In this document: in pieces, positions 1 through 5,002 of the stretch | Numbering within the stretch: position 1 is the first letter of the stretch | How the letters are laid out: each line of letters starts with the position of its first letter | DNA from: Gallionellaceae bacterium | GTDB taxonomy: Bacteria; Pseudomonadota; Gammaproteobacteria; Burkholderiales; Gallionellaceae | Reading direction: 5' to 3' | DNA: 5,002 bases | NCBI GenBank assembly: GCA_021731185.1 | Contig: JAKFXW010000184.1 | Location: forward strand, 1 to 5,002 | Made by a program: the position numbers and the translations under genes | Notes under the pieces: generated by a model | Told to the model about the DNA's origin: nothing | The model's input: the letters and a program-made list of their open reading frames with translations, nothing else | The model's database searches: none

Positions 1-41
1 GAGTTGAATAGCAAAGCGTGGAATTCATTTTTTGACGTTAA

Positions 42-161
42 CTTAAGGAAGCACTGACTTATTCGTCATTCCCGCGCAGGCGGGGATCCAGCCGCTTGAT
101 TTGACTGGATTCCCGCCTGCGCGGGAATGACGAAACTGAATAAATCAGCGTTTCCTTAAAG
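42..161. repeat. MITE-like palindromic repeat
   Basis: A roughly 120-bp element built as one long inverted repeat. The core arms, 64-91 and 105-132, are 28 bp each and complementary except for a G/T pair at 85/111, around a 13-bp loop. The pairing extends outward less perfectly to CTTAAGGAA at the left end and TTCCTTAAAG at the right end. The trinucleotide TAA flanks both sides (39-41 and 162-164) and could be a target-site duplication. The arms contain the CGTCATTCCCGCG motif common in dispersed repeats of beta- and gammaproteobacteria. It encodes no protein and, if mobile, would need a transposase supplied elsewhere. Transcribed, it would fold into a very strong hairpin. The 41 bases to its left contain nothing recognised. 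Confidence 0.8.
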
Positions 162-163
162 TA

Positions 164-292
164 AAGGGAGCAAATAGCGTTTATCGTATCACCGAGATAG
201 TTGGGATCGACAAAAAATGGACGATGCCGATCAGGGACTGGAAAGCTGCGCTGAATCGTTTTACCATCCAGTTTAGTGAGCGGATGCCGTAG
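164..292 (+). pseudogene. IS256-family transposase, C-terminal fragment
   Basis: An open frame of about 42 codons ends at TAG (290-292). Its last 27 residues contain KKWTMPIRDWKAALNRF (212-262), which I recognise as the conserved C-terminal signature of IS256/Mutator-type DDE transposases. The catalytic DDE residues would lie far upstream and are absent, so the fragment is dead. The codons just before the signature, around SVYRITEIVGID, match the family less well, suggesting decay or a divergent member. The reading frame meets the right end of the MITE-like repeat directly, so the repeat probably inserted into or beside an already truncated gene. Confidence 0.7.
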
Positions 293-318
293 CGTTAAAT
301 GAAATTCTGTTTACACAA
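164..318 (+). mobile_element. 3' end remnant of an IS256-family element
   Basis: This stretch joins the last codons of an IS256-type transposase (stop at 290-292) to a short A+T-rich non-coding tail at 295-318 containing AAATGAAATTCTGTTTACAC. From memory of the family, a tail like this normally leads into the terminal inverted repeat. Here the sequence breaks off after TTTACACAA, so the outermost repeat is lost or too diverged to see. The left side is cut by the MITE-like repeat. Nothing of the 5' part of the element is present in the window. Confidence 0.65.
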
Positions 319-339
319 CGCCTTGGGATTGAGAATAAT
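310..339 (+). promoter_or_regulatory. Predicted sigma70 promoter of the NTase-DUF262 operon
   Basis: TTTACA at 310-315 (5 of 6 to the -35 consensus) is followed, after 18 bp, by AATAAT at 334-339 (5 of 6 to the -10 consensus). Transcription would start near 346 and give a leader of about 26 nt before the ATG at 372. The -35 box lies inside the IS256 remnant and the -10 box in the left arm of a palindrome, so this may be a hybrid promoter created by the insertion. Prediction from sequence only. Confidence 0.5.
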
Positions 340-353
340 GCCTTATTCAATCC
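326..353. promoter_or_regulatory. Imperfect palindrome over the -10 region, possible operator
   Basis: The left arm GGATTGAGAATAA (326-338) and right arm TTATTCAATCC (343-353) are complementary over 11 bp, with a 2-base bulge in the left arm and a TGCC loop. It covers the predicted -10 box and start site and ends 18 bp before the NTase ATG. It could be a repressor site or a 5' leader hairpin. It is A+T-rich and lacks a following T run, so it is a poor terminator. Confidence 0.45.
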
Positions 354-371
354 AATACGCAGCTCATAAAA

Positions 372-962
372 ATGATCACAATTGAAAGTAGAATAGCCGA
401 GTGGTCCGCAAAGGGCGAAAGCTCATTGACGATTGCACGTCGTATATATTTCTTATCCCGAACAGCAGCCTTTGAAAAAGAGCCTGACAGGGAGCTTCAA
501 GTCTATTTAGACGTTTCGAAATTCTTCGATATCCCGTTTAATTCAATTCAAATAGTTGGCTCCGCCAAAACAGGTATTAGTCTAGTAAAGAACACCCCGT
601 TTACCGCTGAAGGCTCAGACATCGATATTGCCGTAGTCGACCAGTCACTGTTTATGCATTACGTCGAACGAGCATTTACCATTAGCGAGGGCTATGTGAG
701 AAATGATCTCTTTCCAAAGAACAGAAATGATGGAAAACCAACAACAAATTACTTCAAAGAATGTTTAGCTAAAGGAATATTTCGCCCAGACTTGATGCCA
801 CACTGTCCAGAGCGCGCAGATTGGATGAGTTTTTTTAGCAAACTTTCGGGCAATCACAGAGAATTCTGTGCTGGAATGAGTGCGGCTATCTATGCGTCAT
901 CAGTCTTCTTCGAATGGAAACAAAAAACTGTTATTGATAAATTTATTGCTGCAAGGAGTTAA
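372..962 (+). CDS. Pol-beta superfamily nucleotidyltransferase-like protein
   Basis: A 196-aa protein carrying the nucleotidyltransferase-fold signature: a GS motif in VGSAKTG (G63-S64) followed by SDIDIAVVD, where D83 and D85 would bind the metal ions. D140 in RPDLMP is a possible third acidic residue, though not certain. The GS-to-DxD gap (18 residues) is longer than in minimal NTases but fits a larger subfamily with a GSAK-G-S pattern. The family transfers nucleotidyl groups to proteins, RNA or small molecules; the substrate here is unknown. No HEPN or other extra domain is visible. The ATG at 372 is the only ATG after the in-frame stop at 336-338, but no good Shine-Dalgarno precedes it. 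It is A+T-rich and its stop lies 2 bases before the DUF262 gene, so the two form an operon. Role in defence is inferred from the partner. Confidence 0.8.
   Translation: MITIESRIAEWSAKGESSLTIARRIYFLSRTAAFEKEPDRELQVYLDVSKFFDIPFNSIQIVGSAKTGISLVKNTPFTAEGSDIDIAVVDQSLFMHYVERAFTISEGYVRNDLFPKNRNDGKPTTNYFKECLAKGIFRPDLMPHCPERADWMSFFSKLSGNHREFCAGMSAAIYASSVFFEWKQKTVIDKFIAARS
953..958 (+). promoter_or_regulatory. Ribosome binding site for the DUF262 gene
   Basis: AAGGAG sits within the last codons of the NTase gene, 6 bases before the ATG at 965. It is a strong site that fixes the DUF262 start and supports coupled translation of the two genes. The upstream NTase gene has no comparable site, which may make the second protein the more abundant. 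Confidence 0.85.
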
Positions 963-964
963 AA

Positions 965-2038
965 ATGATTCACTATAAAATTCGCTCTATCCCACTATCG
1001 GATTTAGTCAAAGATGTAAGGGATGGACGGCTTATTTCCGATGCCTATTTCCAAAGAAATCTGGTTTGGCGAGATGTGCACAAGCGCGATTTTATTGAAA
1101 CAATTCTTAAAGGCTTGCCATTCCCGCAAATGTTTTTTTCAAGAGGAAAAATTGATGTCGAAAGCATGCAAACCACAAAGTGCATTGTTGATGGGCAACA
1201 GAGAACGAATGCGATTCTTGAATTTGTTGACAACAAATTTGAATTAAATGGACGCAGTTTTAAAGCGTTCACTGAACAAGAAAAGACAGATTTTGTAAAG
1301 TATGAAATTGCTATTGTTGAGTTAGACCTTGAAAACGATGACCCACTTATCAAGGAAGTTTTCGCGCGAGTAAACAGAACCTCTAACTCTCTAACCACCA
1401 TAGAAAAACTTACATCTGAATACGCCTCGACTGAATATATGTTTACTGCACGTTTGCTGTCAGGGGATATTGAATTCCCCGGCGCATCTGATGAAGAAGC
1501 TGATTGGCGCGTTGATCCGAACATCCCACAAGAGCTTTATGTATGGGCAAAAAAATCTGGGGCAATTAGTATTTTTTCAGATGAATTTATACGGCTAGGT
1601 GTATTCGGTGAACGCGAAATTTCAAGAATGGTTCACGTAATGTATGTCCTGAATATCATGTCTACAATAATCTCTGGCTTTTTTAATCGTAACGAAAAAA
1701 CAATGGAACTTCTCAATGACTACAGTCAAGCTTTCCCAAAGAAGGACTGGGTTGTTGATATATTTACTTTGGCAGGAGCTACGTTAAAGAATTTGGATAT
1801 TCAAGAAAGTAGTTTTTGGACTGCCAAGGCAAACTTTTTCAGCCTCAGCGTAGCAATTGCAAATGCCATAATCGAAAAAAAATCTTTTGATGTTGGCAAA
1901 ACCAAGCGCGCCCTCGAAAAGTTTTCAAACAGCGTCCCTGATGATTATGCACTGGCCGCAAGAGAGGCGGTTAATAACAAACGTGAACGAGAATTAAGAG
2001 ACAAGCATGTAATAGCATTGCTCCACTTCAGTGCGTAA
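965..2038 (+). CDS. DUF262 domain protein (GmrS N-terminal-like)
   Basis: A 357-aa protein whose N-terminal half is a DUF262 domain. Its marks are YFQRNLVW (28-35), a region ILKGLPFPQMFF (47-58), the hallmark DGQQRT (76-81), and FARVNRTSNSLT (133-144), the family's second conserved block. DUF262 is related to the ParB/Srx fold, and in the GmrSD type IV restriction system it provides the nucleotide-binding and regulatory part. The C-terminal half (about 150-357) is mostly helical in appearance and unrecognised; there is no DUF1524 HNH domain, so on its own this is not a full GmrSD. The gene follows the NTase by 2 bases and almost certainly works with it. It is A+T-rich, suggesting acquisition by transfer. 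Anti-phage function is an inference from family and context. Confidence 0.88.
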   Translation: MIHYKIRSIPLSDLVKDVRDGRLISDAYFQRNLVWRDVHKRDFIETILKGLPFPQMFFSRGKIDVESMQTTKCIVDGQQRTNAILEFVDNKFELNGRSFKAFTEQEKTDFVKYEIAIVELDLENDDPLIKEVFARVNRTSNSLTTIEKLTSEYASTEYMFTARLLSGDIEFPGASDEEADWRVDPNIPQELYVWAKKSGAISIFSDEFIRLGVFGEREISRMVHVMYVLNIMSTIISGFFNRNEKTMELLNDYSQAFPKKDWVVDIFTLAGATLKNLDIQESSFWTAKANFFSLSVAIANAIIEKKSFDVGKTKRALEKFSNSVPDDYALAAREAVNNKRERELRDKHVIALLHFSA

Positions 2039-2057
2039 AGCATATGAGATTGTAATT

Positions 2058-2240
2058 CTAATCCTCGACCAAGAGCACTTCACATTTGCAGCCAAGGCAC
2101 TCAGAGACAAATACCCGTTCACCATCAATCATTCTAATTTCCATCAAATCAAGACGACTCCCGCATTTGCCGCAACAATCAGGTTGATCGGACATGATGT
2201 AGTAAATTGGGTAATCAGCTTGATTGTAGGCAGGCAGCAT
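2058..2240 (-). CDS. Small zinc-ribbon protein
   Basis: A 60-aa protein with two cysteine knuckles: CCGKC (C22, C23, C26) and CLGCKC (C48, C51, C53), separated by a short segment that would form beta strands. This is the layout of a zinc ribbon. The start at 2240 is favoured because GGAAG (2249-2253) lies 8 bases upstream, inside the end of the HNH gene; the next Met (residue 16) has no such site. The stop of the HNH gene is only 5 bases upstream, so the two are co-transcribed. Its C-terminus converges on the DUF262 gene with 19 bp between stops. Function is unknown; a nucleic-acid-binding or accessory role to the nuclease is possible. It is not a recognised named family. Confidence 0.7.
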   Translation of the reverse strand: MLPAYNQADYPIYYIMSDQPDCCGKCGSRLDLMEIRMIDGERVFVSECLGCKCEVLLVED

Positions 2241-2245
2241 AATTA

Positions 2246-3022
2246 TTACTTCCGGTTATCTACGAAGAGCTTGCTTCTGTGCCATGAAATAAATTCAACT
2301 TGTGGTGCAAAGCGTTCTGGTGCCTCAATTGTACGACCATCCAGAGGCAAGAGAACTTCCATTACGAATGGCTCTTTCTTTCGCTTTAACTCCTTCGAGA
2401 CAACGATCTTAAAATCATCAGTGAGCGTTATTAGTCCCTTATCAAACGCCCTATCATGAATCGCCGAGAGGCACAGTCCGTTGCTTGGATTGAGGCGATT
2501 GGCTTTGTCTTTACTCCACGGCACGATATGACTTGCAACCAATAGGCGCGACTCGGATAAACCAGACATACAGCACCGCCCCCGATAGCTACTCAATACG
2601 GCGCGGCGGAAGAAATTTTGTTTGATGCGTTGTTCGGTAACGACTCGCTTTGTTTCGCCGGTATAGTCTTCGGGTACAAGCAACTCGTCGGCCTCATCTT
2701 CCGGCGGTGCTGAACGATCAAGGTTGCGCCTGAGCATTTCGCATTCAACAGCAAGCGCTTCCCAGTCTGCATGAAACTCAGCCCATACTTCCCTATCGAG
2801 CGAACCCGCATTACCCAAGCCTGCACGCCCTGTGCTGGTGATAGCCGGATCTAGGCTGGCAAAGTTTACGAGCTTCATTGCAACTGCACCGGGCGTGCGA
2901 CCAATGAGTTTGGCGAGCTTGATAATTTCTGGGTTGCGGCTGTGCAATTTGCCAAAAGGAAGTTGGCAATACAGATGAAATGCAAGTTTGAGTTGTTCTT
3001 TCGTCCAGCGACTTGTGCTCAT
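2246..3022 (-). CDS. HNH endonuclease (HNH_2-like) with N-terminal helical domain
   Basis: A 258-aa protein. The N-terminus (about 6-59) starts WTKEQLKLAFHLYCQLPFG and includes IGRTPGAVAMKL, resembling a SANT/Myb or helix-turn-helix DNA-binding segment. A charged acidic linker follows (about 100-125). The C-terminal half carries an HNH nuclease domain of the HNH_2 type: C150/C151 in the RCCMSGL segment, ASHIVPW with H165, NPSNGL with N181, and AIHDRAFDKGLITL with H189 and D194. All expected catalytic residues are present, so it is probably active on DNA. Such proteins are often annotated as stand-alone restriction-like endonucleases. The ATG at 3022 has only a weak ribosome site, but the next Met is residue 49, inside the conserved segment. 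The gene runs opposite to the NTase-DUF262 pair and shares an operon with the zinc-ribbon gene. Confidence 0.88.
   Translation of the reverse strand: MSTSRWTKEQLKLAFHLYCQLPFGKLHSRNPEIIKLAKLIGRTPGAVAMKLVNFASLDPAITSTGRAGLGNAGSLDREVWAEFHADWEALAVECEMLRRNLDRSAPPEDEADELLVPEDYTGETKRVVTEQRIKQNFFRRAVLSSYRGRCCMSGLSESRLLVASHIVPWSKDKANRLNPSNGLCLSAIHDRAFDKGLITLTDDFKIVVSKELKRKKEPFVMEVLLPLDGRTIEAPERFAPQVEFISWHRSKLFVDNRK
2249..2253 (-). promoter_or_regulatory. Ribosome binding site for the zinc-ribbon gene
   Basis: GGAAG on the minus strand overlaps the final Arg-Lys codons of the HNH gene and stands 8 bases before the ATG at 2240. It decides between the Met-1 and Met-16 starts and supports translation of the small gene. 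Confidence 0.6.
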
Positions 3023-3054
3023 AATGACTTGTGCCGCTACATTAATTTAGCTGC

Positions 3055-3210
3055 TTATTCGTCATCAGTTGCCGACTGATCCAGATCTAGCAGATCTAAC
3101 GGGACGTGTTTAGACCCCACCTCCACATCGTTTATACGGTCATTTATAGAGAAATGAAATTTGTCAATCTGATTCATTGTTGTAGGGGAAACGTCAGTAA
3201 TTTTTTGCAT
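3055..3210 (-). CDS. Small hypothetical protein, 51 aa
   Basis: A minus-strand reading frame from ATG (3210) to TAA (3055) lies 32 bp upstream of the HNH gene in the same direction. The product has no signal peptide or membrane segment, a polar N-terminus, a central stretch reading KFHFSINDRINDVEV, then KHVPLDLLDLDQ and an acidic tail ending TDDE. The DLLDLD part comes from two AGATCT copies (3083-3088 and 3092-3097). I do not recognise the family. No clear Shine-Dalgarno precedes it, and an in-frame stop just upstream (3220-3222) fixes the ATG at 3210. It could be a real small first gene of the HNH operon, a truncated gene, or chance; the amino-acid composition looks protein-like. Confidence 0.45.
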   Translation of the reverse strand: MQKITDVSPTTMNQIDKFHFSINDRINDVEVGSKHVPLDLLDLDQSATDDE

Positions 3211-3310
3211 TTTATGCCGTTATGAGTAGGGTGTCAGCAAATATCCTTGATACCGCAATATTCTATTTATGGGAATGCAGCTGTTTTTAGAATGCACCTT
3301 TAATTGTGTG

Positions 3311-3319
3311 TGGGATAAT
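3311..3319 (+). promoter_or_regulatory. Extended -10 promoter for uppP
   Basis: TGGGATAAT gives the TG of an extended -10 followed by GATAAT (5 of 6 to consensus). No good -35 is seen 16-18 bp upstream, as is usual for extended -10 promoters. Transcription would start near 3326, leaving a short leader with GGAAG (3335-3339) close before the ATG at 3343. The rest of 3211-3310 holds no gene; on the minus strand TAGAAT at 3260-3265 is a possible -10 for the HNH operon but lacks a matching -35. Confidence 0.45.
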
Positions 3320-3342
3320 CGCCACTTATTTCTTGGAAGAAC

Positions 3343-4170
3343 ATGGACTACCCACTACTCCTCAAAGCCCTGATCCTTGGCATCGTCGAGGGACTCACCG
3401 AATTTCTACCGATCTCTTCCACGGGTCATCTAATCATCCTTGGTGATTTGCTTGGCTATACCGACGAGTCCAGCAAGGTATTTAAGATTGTTATCCAGCT
3501 CGGCGCGATTCTCGCGGTGTGTTGGGATTATCGTGCGCGATTAACACGGCTGGTGGTGGGTCTGCCGCGTGATGCGGGTGAGCAGCGGTTTGCGGCTCTG
3601 TTGTTGATTGGTTTTTTGCCAGCGGCGATATTGGGCGTGATGTTCCACTCGACCATCAAAACCTTGCTGTTTAACCCGCTTACGGTGGCGACCGCGCTGA
3701 TCATCGGCGGCTTGATTATTTTGTATGTGGAGAAGCGCGCTTATCATCCGCGCATCCATTCGGTTGATGATATGCGCTGGCCAGACGCGCTGAAAGTGGG
3801 CTTCGCGCAGGCACTGGCGATGATTCCCGGTACGTCGCGTTCGGGGGCGACGATTATGGGCGGGCTGATTTTTGGCTTGTCGCGTAAAGCGGCGACCGAG
3901 TTTTCGTTTTTTCTCGCCATCCCCACCATGTTTGCGGCAACGATTTATGATTTATATAAAAACTGGGCATTGCTGCGGATGGAGGATTTACCAGTGTTTG
4001 CGGTGGGCTTCGTAGCTGCGTTTATCTCCGCGATGTGGGCGGTGAAAAGTTTTATACGTTTTATTTCGAACCACACTTTTGTGGTGTTCGCCTGGTATAG
4101 GATCGTGTTTGGCGTGATCGTATTGTTGACGGCTTATACAGGCGTGGTGCAGTGGTCGCCCCTTGGATAA
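3343..4170 (+). CDS. Undecaprenyl-diphosphatase UppP (BacA)
   Basis: An integral inner-membrane enzyme that removes one phosphate from undecaprenyl diphosphate, regenerating the lipid carrier for peptidoglycan and other envelope polymers; higher amounts give bacitracin resistance. The 275-aa length is typical. The N-terminal signature EGLTEFLPISSTGHL (16-30) supplies E16, E20, S25/S26 and H29, and the second signature PGTSRSGAT (162-170) supplies R166, the counterparts of the known active-site residues. Hydrophobic segments run through the whole protein, for example 48-60, 84-101, 113-129, 188-203, 216-235 and 247-267. The start has a nearby GGAAG and matches the family N-terminus. It appears to be a single-gene unit and is higher in G+C than the accessory block on its left, marking the return to core chromosome. 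Confidence 0.97.
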   Translation: MDYPLLLKALILGIVEGLTEFLPISSTGHLIILGDLLGYTDESSKVFKIVIQLGAILAVCWDYRARLTRLVVGLPRDAGEQRFAALLLIGFLPAAILGVMFHSTIKTLLFNPLTVATALIIGGLIILYVEKRAYHPRIHSVDDMRWPDALKVGFAQALAMIPGTSRSGATIMGGLIFGLSRKAATEFSFFLAIPTMFAATIYDLYKNWALLRMEDLPVFAVGFVAAFISAMWAVKSFIRFISNHTFVVFAWYRIVFGVIVLLTAYTGVVQWSPLG

Positions 4171-4197
4171 TTCAGGATTCCTTAATAATTCAGGATT
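4167..4197. repeat. 13-bp tandem direct repeat between convergent genes
   Basis: ATAATTCAGGATT occurs at 4167-4179 and again at 4185-4197, an 18-bp period. The first copy contains the uppP stop codon and the second contains the rhodanese stop codon. It probably reflects a small local duplication. No terminator hairpin is visible in this gap. Confidence 0.7.
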
Positions 4198-4642
4198 GCG
4201 ACCATGGTAGCTTCTTTGCTTGCCAACCGTTTTTTAGACCCCGGTGACCTGCCTCATCTTTGTCACCTTCAAACCCTTCAAGCACGTTGTAGCATTCTGT
4301 GTAACCTGCTTGCGTGGCGGCAGCGGCAGCGGCACCAGAGCGGCCTCCCGAGCGACATATAAAAAATACGGGCACTTGTTTGCTGATAGATTGTTCGAGC
4401 TGTACAAGAAACCGTTCATTACGCTGCATATTCGGATAACTTTGCCATTCGATTTCTATGGCGTTGGGCACACGCCCTACCCAATCACACTCGGCACGTG
4501 TACGCACATCAACCAGTTTAGACGTGGGTTTGGCTTGCAATAGTTCATGGGCTTCTTCTGGCAGCAGCGCACCTGCGTAGGATAGCTTCATATCCTTGGC
4601 GCGTTGTTTGGCGGTATTTAATATTTGGGTAATTTTTTCCAT
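4190..4642 (-). CDS. Single-domain rhodanese-like sulfurtransferase
   Basis: A 150-aa cytoplasmic protein with one rhodanese domain. Conserved features are KLVDVRTRAE (42-51), the active-site loop CRSGGRSG with catalytic C96 and R101, and the C-terminal block NVLEGFEGDKDEAGHRG (119-135), ending LPW. The family moves sulfane sulfur through a persulfide on the loop cysteine; the physiological donor and acceptor here are unknown. The frame is open upstream to a Met at 4711, but the start at 4642 is preferred: it has an AAAGG ribosome site 8 bases upstream, and the extra 23 residues do not resemble the family. It converges on uppP (19 bp between stops) and is divergent from the CDF gene. Confidence 0.92.
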   Translation of the reverse strand: MEKITQILNTAKQRAKDMKLSYAGALLPEEAHELLQAKPTSKLVDVRTRAECDWVGRVPNAIEIEWQSYPNMQRNERFLVQLEQSISKQVPVFFICRSGGRSGAAAAAATQAGYTECYNVLEGFEGDKDEAGHRGLKNGWQAKKLPWSQS

Positions 4643-4650
4643 AATTTTTT

Positions 4651-4655
4651 CCTTT
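4651..4655 (-). promoter_or_regulatory. Ribosome binding site fixing the rhodanese start
   Basis: AAAGG on the minus strand, 8 bases before the ATG at 4642, selects this start over the upstream in-frame ATG at 4711. Confidence 0.75.
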
Positions 4656-4720
4656 GCGTGTCTGGTTAGAAGATGAACAGTGTAGATGATAAATTGATTT
4701 ATGTTCCGCAAGTGCTATTC

Positions 4721-4749
4721 TTGTGTGCGGGTTTTATTGTTCGGATATT
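4721..4749 (+). promoter_or_regulatory. Possible promoter for the CDF transporter gene
   Basis: TTGTGT (4721-4726), a 17-bp spacer and GATATT (4744-4749) make a weak sigma70-like promoter about 25 bp before the ATG at 4775. Only 3 of 6 and 4 of 6 positions match consensus. The 132-bp divergent gap must also hold the rhodanese promoter, which I could not place. No clear metal-regulator operator was recognised. Confidence 0.3.
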
Positions 4750-4774
4750 ACCTGAGGAAAACTAACGGGTCATC

Positions 4775-5002
4775 ATGGAAGATCACGCACACTCACACAG
4801 CCATAGTAAGTCAGCACCAAAGGCAGGCAATTCTCTAAGCTCTGATGAGCTTGAGAAGTTGACACCCGCGTTTGATCCGGTCGATCCGGTGCGCTATCAG
4901 GCTGCGCGCAAGAGCACCTGGGTCAGCGCGATTATCAATTTATTGTTATCGGTGCTGCAAATCGTGGTGGGATTTTTTGGTAAATCACAAGCATTGATGG
5001 CG
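4775..5002 (+). CDS. Cation diffusion facilitator transporter, N-terminal part
   Basis: The first 76 codons of a gene that continues past the window. The N-terminus is histidine-rich (MEDHAHSHSHS), a common metal-binding tail in CDF proteins. It is followed by a polar stretch with FDPVDPVRYQAARKSTWVS and the first membrane segment, about 49-69, then GKSQALMA, which in the family leads into the DG motif of the second helix. CDF proteins export divalent metals such as Zn, Co, Cd or Fe from the cytoplasm in exchange for protons; which metal cannot be told from this part. An in-frame stop at 4763-4765 leaves ATG 4775 as the only ATG start; its ribosome site is weak (GGGT a few bases upstream). 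Confidence 0.85.
   Translation, partial: MEDHAHSHSHSKSAPKAGNSLSSDELEKLTPAFDPVDPVRYQAARKSTWVSAIINLLLSVLQIVVGFFGKSQALMA

Noticed and set aside
64..132. The strong hairpin as an intrinsic terminator
   Set aside because: No T run follows the stem on either strand, and the extended imperfect arms are typical of a mobile palindromic repeat.
1045..1524. Minus-strand open frame of 159 codons inside the DUF262 gene
   Set aside because: Serine-rich product without motifs, fully antisense to the conserved DUF262 domain; a shadow.
2031..2459. Plus-strand open frame of 142 codons overlapping the end of the DUF262 gene
   Set aside because: It lies antisense to the zinc-ribbon and HNH genes, which have clear motifs; its own product shows no recognisable family features.
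965..3022. A complete GmrSD type IV restriction system
   Set aside because: The DUF262 protein has no DUF1524 domain, and the nearby HNH protein is of the HNH_2 type with a different N-terminus and is on the opposite strand.
3054..3084. Possible second, decayed copy of the MITE-like repeat (CTTATTCGTCAT then GATCCAG, as at 58-69 and 85-91)
   Set aside because: Only these short blocks match, spacing differs by 3 bp, and the characteristic GC-rich stem between them is missing, so chance is not excluded.
4643..4711. N-terminal extension of the rhodanese to the ATG at 4711
   Set aside because: It has no ribosome site near it, the extra residues do not resemble the family, and AAAGG precedes the downstream ATG at 4642.

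Overview
The window looks like an accessory, defence-type insertion in a proteobacterial chromosome, most likely betaproteobacterial. That placement rests on a short repeat with CGTCATTCCCGCG-type arms, common in beta- and gammaproteobacteria, and on the general look of the UppP, rhodanese and CDF proteins. Species cannot be told from the sequence alone.

Left flank (1-371): no intact gene. It holds a palindromic MITE-like repeat (about 42-161), then the last ~40 codons and outer end of an IS256-family insertion sequence (about 164-318), and then a promoter and an imperfect palindrome just ahead of the first gene. Bases 1-41 show nothing I can name. The -35 box of that promoter lies in the transposon remnant and its -10 box lies in the palindrome.

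Accessory block (372-3210): two tightly coupled plus-strand genes, a Pol-beta-type nucleotidyltransferase (372-962) and a DUF262 protein with the DGQQR motif (965-2038), are visibly A+T-richer than the right-hand genes. Convergent to them is a minus-strand group: a 51-aa small ORF (3055-3210), an HNH endonuclease with an N-terminal DNA-binding-like segment (2246-3022), and a 60-aa zinc-ribbon protein (2058-2240). DUF262 and HNH proteins are recurrent in anti-phage and restriction systems (for example GmrSD). The NTase-DUF262 pair is the best candidate here for a poorly described system, but its function is inference.

Right flank (3211-5002): ordinary chromosomal genes. uppP (3343-4170, undecaprenyl-diphosphatase) is followed by a convergent single-domain rhodanese (4190-4642, minus). 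A cation diffusion facilitator transporter starts at 4775 and runs off the window. No RNA genes, CRISPR arrays or convincing intrinsic terminators were seen.
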